This document shows positions 58,454 to 64,000 of a stretch of DNA of 64,000 nucleotides, in pieces (position 1 is the stretch's first letter; each line of letters opens with the position of its first letter). The translations under genes and the position numbers were made by a program. The notes beneath the pieces are model-generated. The model worked only from the letters and a program-made list of their open reading frames with translations, was not told where the DNA came from and made no database searches. This DNA comes from Lewinellaceae bacterium (GTDB lineage: Bacteria > Bacteroidota > Bacteroidia > Chitinophagales > Saprospiraceae): contig JACJYN010000006.1 in NCBI GenBank assembly GCA_020636095.1, positions 124,001-188,000 on the forward strand, given 5' to 3'.

Positions 58454-58990
58454 ATGCCCTCCTCTCCCCCCCTCCGCATCCTCCTCACCGGCCCGGAATC
58501 GACCGGCAAGACCCTTCTGGCGCGCCGCCTGGCCGAGGCCTATCAGACGGCCTGGGCGCCGGAGTACGCCCGCGCCTACCTGGAAACCCTGGGCCGGCCC
58601 TATGAGGAGGAAGACCTCCTGCACATCGCCCGCGGCCAGATGCTGGTAGAGGACTTTCAGGCCCGGTTCGCCCGCCGCATCCTGCCCTGCGACACCGGGT
58701 TGCTGGTCCTGAAAGTCTGGTCGGAATATAAATACGGCCGCTGCCACCCCTGGATTCTGGAGCAACTGCGCCAGCGTCCCTACGACTTGTATCTGCTCTG
58801 CGGCACGGACGCTCCCTGGGTTGAGGACCCCCAGCGGGAGAACCCCAATGAGCGGGAGGAACTTTACGCCATCTACAAACGGGAGCTGGAAATGCTGGGC
58901 GTGCCTTATACAGAGCTGTGGGGTGGGGTAGAAGAGCGGGTGAAAAAAGTTGATAGGTTGATCGTAGACTTAACCCTGCCAAACAATTAA
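58454..58990 (+). CDS. NadR-like P-loop ATPase (ribosylnicotinamide kinase type)
   Basis: This 178-residue cytoplasmic protein has Walker A GPESTGKT (about residues 13-20), then LAEAYQTAWAPEYARAYLE, and DTGLLVLKVWSEYKYGRCHP as the Walker B/substrate region. YDLYLLCGTDAPWVEDPQRE is the characteristic lid segment of the NadR C-terminal kinase (AAA_28). It would phosphorylate nicotinamide riboside or a related nucleoside. It has only the kinase domain. It lies directly before a TPP riboswitch and a TonB receptor gene. In Bacteroidota, thiamin uptake clusters often hold PnuT and kinase genes, so a role in thiamin salvage is possible but unproven, and the riboswitch is downstream of it. Confidence 0.82.
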   Translation: MPSSPPLRILLTGPESTGKTLLARRLAEAYQTAWAPEYARAYLETLGRPYEEEDLLHIARGQMLVEDFQARFARRILPCDTGLLVLKVWSEYKYGRCHPWILEQLRQRPYDLYLLCGTDAPWVEDPQRENPNEREELYAIYKRELEMLGVPYTELWGGVEERVKKVDRLIVDLTLPNN

Positions 58991-58995
58991 TTCCC

Positions 58996-59003
58996 TATCT
59001 TTG
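58996..59003 (+). promoter_or_regulatory. Bacteroidota-type -7 promoter element (TATCTTTG)
   Basis: An exact TAnnTTTG match lies 50 bp before the TPP riboswitch and just after the NadR-like gene stop. It probably starts the riboswitch/receptor transcript. No clear -33 TTG is seen at the right spacing. Confidence 0.55.
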
Positions 59004-59052
59004 TTGCCACTACAAACAGGTAGGCTACCAAGTAGCGTCGCCTGAAAAAATA

Positions 59053-59133
59053 CTCATCTGGGGTGTCTCGCACAGGCGGGGCTGAGATCATACCCATGGA
59101 ACCTGCCCGGGTAATGCCGGGAAGGGAGATGAG
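59053..59133 (+). promoter_or_regulatory. TPP riboswitch (THI box) aptamer
   Basis: The closing stem CTCATCT (59053-59059) and AGATGAG (59127-59133) is perfect. Between them are the thi-box signatures GGGGTGTCTCG, GGCTGAGATCATACCC, GAACCTGCCCGGGTAATGCC and GGGAAGGGA. This RNA binds thiamin pyrophosphate and shuts off the downstream gene. It lies 124 bp before the TonB-dependent receptor start. Confidence 0.95.
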
Positions 59134-59173
59134 GGGTACCGCAAGCGGCGGTATATCCTTCCAAAGGTATGAG

Positions 59174-59228
59174 GCGGGCCTCCTGCCCGCAGTGAAGCTA
59201 AACGCCGGGCCAGCCCCGGGTTCCGGCG
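59174..59228 (+). promoter_or_regulatory. Hairpins of the probable riboswitch expression platform
   Basis: Two stems follow the aptamer: GCGGGC-ctcct-GCCCGC (59174-59190) and CGCCGG/CCGGCG (59203-59208, 59223-59228), ending about 30 bp before the receptor start. No long T-tract follows, so control of translation or an unusual terminator is possible. Confidence 0.5.
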
Positions 59229-59257
59229 ACTGTTTCACCAAGATTAACTGATTAATT

Positions 59258-61693
59258 ATGAACAAGTTTGTAATGGCACTTGCTGCCTGCTGCCTGCTTC
59301 ACACGGCTGCCTGGGCACAGTGTGTACTGACGGGGCGCGTCAGCGATGAAAACGGGCAGCCTCTGCCGGGCGCCAATGTCCGGATCCTGGAAACGCAGCT
59401 GGGGAGCGCAACGGATGAACAGGGAACCTACCGCATCACCAATGTGAAACCGGGGGCTTACACCCTGAAAGTAACCTATATTGGTTATGAAACAGCCATC
59501 GGGCGGGCCCTGGTTACGGAAGGGCAACGCCTACTGAAGTTGGATGTGGCCCTGGAGTCCCGGCTCATACAGGTCGATGAACTCATCGTTCGCGCTACCC
59601 GCGCCGGGGAGAAGGCGCCGATGACTTATACCAACCTCGACGCCGAAGAGATCGGAAAGAGCAACCTGGGGCAGGATGTCCCTTTTCTGCTGCGCTGGAC
59701 GCCCTCCGCGGTCGTCACGTCCGATGCCGGGACGGGCATAGGCTACACCGGCATCCGCATCCGGGGTACGGACCCTACCCGCATCAACGTAACCATCAAC
59801 GGCATTCCCCTCAACGACGCCGAATCGCAGGGCGTCTTCTGGGTTGACCTGCCCGACTTTACCAGTTCGGCCGCCGATATTCAGATTCAGCGCGGCGTGG
59901 GGTCCTCCACCAATGGGGCCGGCGCTTTTGGCGCTTCCATCAACCTCAATACGGCTCAGCTGCGGACGGAACCCTACGCCGAGATCAACAGCACTGTCGG
60001 TTCATTCAATACTTTGAAGGGGAACCTGCAATTTGGCACCGGCCTGCTGAAGGACAAATTCACCATCGATGGCCGCTTTTCCCGCATCACTTCCGATGGC
60101 TATATCGACCGGGCGACGGCCGATTTGCAGTCTTACTACCTTTCCGGCGCTTACATGGGCGAAAAGAGCAGCCTGCGCTTCATAACCTTCTCCGGCCAGG
60201 AGGTAACTTATCAGGCCTGGTACGGCGTGCCGCCCCAGTATCTCGACAATGAGGAACTGCGCACCTTTAATCCCGCCGGGATGGAAAAAGAGGGGGAACC
60301 CTACGACGATGAAGTGGATGATTACCGCCAAACTCATTATCAACTCATTTACAACAACCAACTGCGGCCCCACCTGAATCTCAACCTCGCCCTGCATTAC
60401 ACACTAGGCAAAGGATTTTATGAGCAGTACAAGGCGGATCAAGCCCTGGCCGATTACGGCCTGGACAATATCACCATAGGCGGCGAGGTGGTGAGCACTA
60501 CTGGCCTGGTTCGCCGTTTGTGGCTGGACAATGACTTCTACGGCGCTGTGTACGGCCTGAATTTCCAATCGCCATCCGGCAGGCTGGACGCCACCCTGGG
60601 TGGTGGGTACCACGTCTACGAGGGCCTGCATTTCGGGGAGGTCACCTGGGCGGAGTTTGCCAGCAACAGCGAAAAAGATGAGCGCTATTACGAAAACAGC
60701 GCCCGCAAATCGGACTTCAATATCTTCACAAAGTTCAACTACGAACTACTTCCCCGCCTCAACGCCTATGTCGACCTGCAGTACAGGCGTGTGGGCTACG
60801 ATTTTCTGGGCTTCAACCGGGAAGCGGAGAATGTAAAGCAGTCGGTCGGCCTGGATTTTTTCAACCCCAAGGCGGGGCTCTACTACGAACTGAGCCCCCG
60901 CTCTCACGCCTACGCTTCCTTCGCCGTAGCCAACCGGGAGCCCAACCGCAACGACTATGTGGAGTCGACCCTCGACAGCCGCCCGGAGCCGGAAACCCTC
61001 TACAACACCGAAGTGGGCTACCGGCGCAATTGGAACAAAGCCGCCCTGGGCCTCAACTTTTACCACATGTACTACCGCGGCCAGCTCGCCCTCAACGGGG
61101 AAGTAAACGACGTGGGGGCCTACACCCGGATCAATATCGACAAGAGCTACCGCCTGGGCCTGGAGCTGACGGGGGGGCTGGAAATTACTTCGGGCTTGCG
61201 CCTCGACGCCAACACCACCTTTAGCCGCAACAGGGCCGCGGCCTTTACGGAGTTTGCCGATGTATACGATGCGGATTTTAACTGGCTGGGGCAGGAAGCC
61301 ATCGGCCACGAGAATACGAACCTTTCCTTCTCACCGGATGTCATCACCGGCGCCAGCCTGACGTACGAAATGTTCCGAAGGGACCCGAAGCACGATCTTG
61401 CTTTCTCTCTGCTGAATAAATACGTCAGCCGCCAGTTTATCGACAATACCTCGGATCGGGAGAACGCTATCGATCCCTACACCTTTAGCGATCTGCGCAT
61501 CCGTTACGTCTTCCACCCGGGCTTTGCGCGGGAAATTGCGCTCACCCTGCTGGCGCGCAACCTGCTGGATGCACGGTTTGAAACCAACGCCTGGTCGTAC
61601 CGCTATATCTACGACGGTAACGTGGCGCTCGACCAGGGGTTCTTCCCACAGGCGGGCCGGAATTTTCTGATGGGGGTGACGGTGGGGTTCTGA
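59258..61693 (+). CDS. TonB-dependent outer-membrane receptor, probable thiamin transporter
   Basis: This 811-residue protein has a signal peptide (FVMALAACCLLHTAAWAQ). A carboxypeptidase-regulatory-like domain follows (LTGRVSDENGQPLPGANVRI, about 22-110), then a plug domain (GIRIRGTDPTRINVTINGIP) and a 22-strand barrel to the C-terminus. The barrel ends ..FLMGVTVGF, with the terminal aromatic needed for outer-membrane insertion. The TPP riboswitch in its leader indicates repression by thiamin pyrophosphate, so thiamin or a derivative is the likely ligand. It is the only gene under the riboswitch here. It converges on the beta-lactamase-like gene. Confidence 0.88.
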   Translation: MNKFVMALAACCLLHTAAWAQCVLTGRVSDENGQPLPGANVRILETQLGSATDEQGTYRITNVKPGAYTLKVTYIGYETAIGRALVTEGQRLLKLDVALESRLIQVDELIVRATRAGEKAPMTYTNLDAEEIGKSNLGQDVPFLLRWTPSAVVTSDAGTGIGYTGIRIRGTDPTRINVTINGIPLNDAESQGVFWVDLPDFTSSAADIQIQRGVGSSTNGAGAFGASINLNTAQLRTEPYAEINSTVGSFNTLKGNLQFGTGLLKDKFTIDGRFSRITSDGYIDRATADLQSYYLSGAYMGEKSSLRFITFSGQEVTYQAWYGVPPQYLDNEELRTFNPAGMEKEGEPYDDEVDDYRQTHYQLIYNNQLRPHLNLNLALHYTLGKGFYEQYKADQALADYGLDNITIGGEVVSTTGLVRRLWLDNDFYGAVYGLNFQSPSGRLDATLGGGYHVYEGLHFGEVTWAEFASNSEKDERYYENSARKSDFNIFTKFNYELLPRLNAYVDLQYRRVGYDFLGFNREAENVKQSVGLDFFNPKAGLYYELSPRSHAYASFAVANREPNRNDYVESTLDSRPEPETLYNTEVGYRRNWNKAALGLNFYHMYYRGQLALNGEVNDVGAYTRINIDKSYRLGLELTGGLEITSGLRLDANTTFSRNRAAAFTEFADVYDADFNWLGQEAIGHENTNLSFSPDVITGASLTYEMFRRDPKHDLAFSLLNKYVSRQFIDNTSDRENAIDPYTFSDLRIRYVFHPGFAREIALTLLARNLLDARFETNAWSYRYIYDGNVALDQGFFPQAGRNFLMGVTVGF

Positions 61694-61758
61694 ATGAGGG
61701 AATGAATGAAGGAAGGAGGGAAGGAATTGAATGGGAGGCCGTATTCATTCCCTCATTC
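61692..61758. terminator. Shared terminator of convergent genes
   Basis: GAATGAGGGAATGAAT (61692-61707) is the exact complement of ATTCATTCCCTCATTC (61743-61758). It overlaps the receptor stop codon and lies 11 bp from the stop of the convergent gene. It probably ends both transcripts, though neither side has a strong T-tract. Confidence 0.6.
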
Positions 61759-61768
61759 TTTCAGTGAA

Positions 61769-63568
61769 TCATTCATTTTCTCCATCCACCTTCTCCCCCT
61801 TAAACTGCCCATTCGGCTGGATCATCACCAGGCCGGTAACCTGGCCGCTGCTGTCTTTCTGGAACAGGGTGCTATAACCTTTCAGGCTCTGAAGTTTAAA
61901 TTCCAGCCCTTTGTAGTATTCCAGTGTGTAGGTAGGCTGGCCGGGAACGGTGAGCTGTAGTTGGCCGTCTTTCCGGCTGACCGTCAGTTTCTGGACCCCC
62001 ATGATGAGGTACTGCCCGGTGAAAGCATCCAGTTCGGCTTCTGTGAAGGCCTTTTCTTCGGTTTTGCGTTCGAAATAAATAGCGTCAATGGAGGGTTCCA
62101 TTACGGTGCTAAGGTGCTCCACGTCACCGTCGATGTTATTATGGAAGGCAATTTTCATTTTGCCTAGAATAGGATTATCACCGGCAAAGACGTCGTAGTG
62201 GTAATGGCTGAGGCCCAATTCAAAAGTATGGTAACTTAAATGCAGGGAGTCGCCCTCAGGTGTGATGGTGATGGCGCCGTAGGCCGGGTGCGTAAACTGC
62301 CCGGTGTAGGCTTTGATCCCATGAGAAGGTTGGGTTCCTTTTACTCTTTTGAGGCCTTGCTCTTCCTGCTGCATTTCCTGCTGTTCTTCCATCTGACTGA
62401 TCATGTTCAGCATTTCGCCGTTCCAGTCGCGCACTTCCTCGCCCAGCATTTTGTCGAAAACGAAGTTGCGGATGACGGCCGGCAGCATCGTGCCGTTGAG
62501 GTTGGTGAGCACGACAACGCCGATAGAATCCTTGGGCAGAAAGGCTACCATAGCGCTAAATCCGTCGATGTTGCCACCGTGCTGTAGGGCCAGGCGCCCC
62601 TGGTGAGTGCTGATAAACCAGCCCAGGCCGTAAGTGATGGGCCCGTCGTTATTGTCAAAGGCCAGGAAACCGGACAACGGGCCGGTAACGGGTATATTGG
62701 ATTTATGGCTTTCAGCAATGCTGGTAGCCGTGGCGATCTCAGCGGCGCCGTATTTCCCGCCGTTGAGTTGGGCGATGAGCCAGTGGCACATTTCATTGAC
62801 AGAGGCATTGACGGAACCGGCGGGGCCGATGGCGTCAATATTGCGGAAATCCATCTGTTTGACTTCATCTTTTTCCTTGTTGTAGGGTTTGGCGTAGTTG
62901 GCGTCTTTTTGCATGGCCTCCACGGAAAAATTAGCCCGTTCCATTTGCAATGGTTGGAAGATGCGTTGTTGTACCTGTTCTTCCCAACTGCTGTGGGTTA
63001 CTTCTCCTACCAGGTAACCCGCCGTCATATACATGAGGTTCTGGTACTGGAAGACTTCGCGAAAACCCCGGTTAGGTTCCAGGTATTGCAGCTTCTGAAA
63101 GAGCGCTTCCCGGCTGTCGTCGGAACCGTACCAGACGAAATCGTGGCGGGGCAGGCCGGAGCGGTGGCACAGCAGGTCGCGAACGGTGAGGTGTTGGGTA
63201 ACGTAATCGTCGTGCATCCGGAAGTCCGGCAGGTAATCCAGCACGGGGCTGTCCAGTTCCACCAGGCCTTCATCAGCCAGTTGGAGAACAGAAAGGGCGG
63301 TCAGTGCCTTGGTACTGGAGCCGATGGCAAAAAGGGTCTGCTCCGTTACCGGTTTTTGGGATGCTACATCACGCAGGCCGAACCCTTTAGAAAACACGAC
63401 CTCATCACCTTTCACAATGCCGACCGCTACTCCCGGCACTTTCCAGTCTTGCCGGGCTTGTTCTACGAAGGCATCAATGTCCTGAAACGTTTGCGGAGAA
63501 GTTTGGGAAAACACACTGCAACCGGCGAGCAGGAGAGCCGCCAGGAGGTATAATGTTCTTTTTTTCAT
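61769..63568 (-). CDS. Beta-lactamase-fold serine hydrolase lipoprotein
   Basis: This 599-residue protein has a lipoprotein signal (TLYLLAALLLAGC, Cys at 17) and a class C beta-lactamase/DD-peptidase-like domain. The serine is in FAIGSSTKAL (SxxK, about residues 81-90), YQN near 173-175 (YxN) and LQHGGNIDGF (HxG) near 330. A second, C-terminal beta-rich domain (about 410-590) resembles DUF3471. The protein should be anchored in the periplasm or outer membrane and act on peptidoglycan fragments or small esters. True beta-lactamase activity is not implied. It converges on the TonB receptor gene. Confidence 0.88.
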   Translation of the reverse strand: MKKRTLYLLAALLLAGCSVFSQTSPQTFQDIDAFVEQARQDWKVPGVAVGIVKGDEVVFSKGFGLRDVASQKPVTEQTLFAIGSSTKALTALSVLQLADEGLVELDSPVLDYLPDFRMHDDYVTQHLTVRDLLCHRSGLPRHDFVWYGSDDSREALFQKLQYLEPNRGFREVFQYQNLMYMTAGYLVGEVTHSSWEEQVQQRIFQPLQMERANFSVEAMQKDANYAKPYNKEKDEVKQMDFRNIDAIGPAGSVNASVNEMCHWLIAQLNGGKYGAAEIATATSIAESHKSNIPVTGPLSGFLAFDNNDGPITYGLGWFISTHQGRLALQHGGNIDGFSAMVAFLPKDSIGVVVLTNLNGTMLPAVIRNFVFDKMLGEEVRDWNGEMLNMISQMEEQQEMQQEEQGLKRVKGTQPSHGIKAYTGQFTHPAYGAITITPEGDSLHLSYHTFELGLSHYHYDVFAGDNPILGKMKIAFHNNIDGDVEHLSTVMEPSIDAIYFERKTEEKAFTEAELDAFTGQYLIMGVQKLTVSRKDGQLQLTVPGQPTYTLEYYKGLEFKLQSLKGYSTLFQKDSSGQVTGLVMIQPNGQFKGEKVDGENE

Positions 63569-63674
63569 AACAAAAAAGATTTATTCCAAAAGGTAGGAAA
63601 GCGGCTAAGGAATACCTAATAATTTAGAGAAGGAAAGGGTTTGGGCCGGTAAAAAAGAGAGAGAGAAAGAGATA

Positions 63675-63735
63675 TGGTGAGGAAGTGATGTGGTGAGGAA
63701 GTGATGTGGTGAGGAAGTGATGTGGTGAGGAACAG
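63675..63735. repeat. 16-bp tandem repeat, about 3.7 copies
   Basis: TGGTGAGGAAGTGATG is repeated three times exactly (63675-63722), and a partial fourth copy ends at 63735. It lies between the rplS terminator and the start of the beta-lactamase-like gene. Confidence 0.9.
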
Positions 63736-63771
63736 AAAAAACGGGCAATTGCTCGGTAGAGCCCCTGCCCG
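63736..63771 (-). terminator. Rho-independent terminator of rplS
   Basis: On the minus strand, CGGGCA (63771-63766) and TGCCCG (63747-63742) form the stem, with an inner GCTC/GAGC pair, followed by six T residues (63741-63736). It lies 34 bp after the rplS stop codon. Confidence 0.75.
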
Positions 63772-63804
63772 CTTTTCCTGTTATAAAAACAGGCCGGTGA
63801 TTGC

Positions 63805-64000
63805 CTACTTAGGCGTTTTTATGTAGCGGCGTTCTTTGATGCGCGCTTTCTTACCTACCAGTTCACGGAGGTAGAAGAGCTTGGCGCGGCGAACTTTACC
63901 CCGCTTGAGCACCTGTATCTCGGTAATGTTGGGGGAGTTGGAAGGAAAGATACGCTCCACCCCTACACCATTGGAGAATTTTCTCACGGTGAAGGTTCTG
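63805..64000 (-). CDS. rplS: 50S ribosomal protein L19, C-terminal part (cut by window edge)
   Basis: The visible 64 codons read RTFTVRKFSNGVGVERIFPS, then SPNITEIQVLKRGKVRRAKL and FYLRELVGKKARIKERRYIK, ending TPK. This is the conserved C-terminal half of L19, which lies at the 30S/50S interface. The 5' part lies beyond the right edge. The internal GTG at 63985-63987 is a valine codon, not a start. A terminator follows at 63736-63771. Confidence 0.95.
   Translation of the reverse strand, partial: RTFTVRKFSNGVGVERIFPSNSPNITEIQVLKRGKVRRAKLFYLRELVGKKARIKERRYIKTPK

Noticed and set aside
63675..63735. Short tandem repeat as a possible CRISPR or iteron array
   Set aside because: The units are 16 bp and directly adjacent, with no spacers or replication gene; it is a simple minisatellite.

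Overview
The window looks like chromosome of a Bacteroidota bacterium, most likely of the Saprospiria (Lewinella, Phaeodactylibacter or Haliscomenobacter type). The evidence is type IX secretion (T9SS) C-terminal sorting domains, a PorP/SprF protein, a gliding-type CHU_C domain, a SusC/TonB-type receptor with an N-terminal carboxypeptidase-regulatory domain, a LytS/LytTR pair with a two-component-regulator propeller, weak Shine-Dalgarno sites, and several TAnnTTTG-type -7 promoter elements. This placement is inferred from gene content only.

Positions 1-21211 hold one long minus-strand exopolysaccharide (EPS) locus. In transcription order it encodes a Wza-like export lipoprotein, a Wzc-like tyrosine kinase/co-polymerase with a YG-rich tail, a GDP-mannose 3,5-epimerase closely resembling the plant enzyme, a family 4 glycosyltransferase, a second Wzc-like protein, a Wzy-like polymerase, a DUF4956 membrane protein, two large paralogous CotH-like/beta-helix proteins, a Wzx-like flippase, a family 2 and a family 4 glycosyltransferase, a six-helix membrane protein and the start of a heparinase-like gene. 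The DUF4956 + CotH pair inside an EPS export cluster is the least explained part.

Positions 21529-33185 are a mixed region: tryptophan 2,3-dioxygenase, an HGSNAT-like acyltransferase, a T9SS-secreted protein with 14 Cys-rich CTDC-like repeats, a SET-domain protein, an unusual J-domain protein, an MtfA-like peptidase, an S41-like protease, a tRNA-Ile next to a tRNA-Trp 3' fragment, and a small lipoprotein. Positions 33409-43568 form a secretion/adhesion operon: a 1992-residue FG-GAP protein with a sorting domain, a 1070-residue PKD/CHU_C protein and its PorP/SprF partner. It is divergent from a propeller histidine kinase and a LytTR response regulator (44063-47951).

Positions 48840-58990 carry housekeeping and small operons: rfbD, a GNAT gene, an ECF sigma factor with a membrane partner, an N-terminally truncated DUF2207 gene, der-rfbC, era, a DUF3667 gene and a NadR-like ATPase. 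Positions 58996-61693 hold a promoter, a TPP riboswitch and a TonB-dependent receptor, hence a probable thiamin uptake receptor. A class C beta-lactamase-like lipoprotein and the 3' part of rplS close the window.

The strongest unlisted signal is a set of about ten long, imperfectly palindromic intergenic elements of 160-210 bp. They have 11-28 bp terminal inverted repeats and almost all sit just 3' of genes. Two sequence families can be recognised by shared cores. The copies of each family all point the same way relative to the minus-strand gene they follow, and in one family the terminal repeats differ between copies while staying perfectly complementary within each copy.
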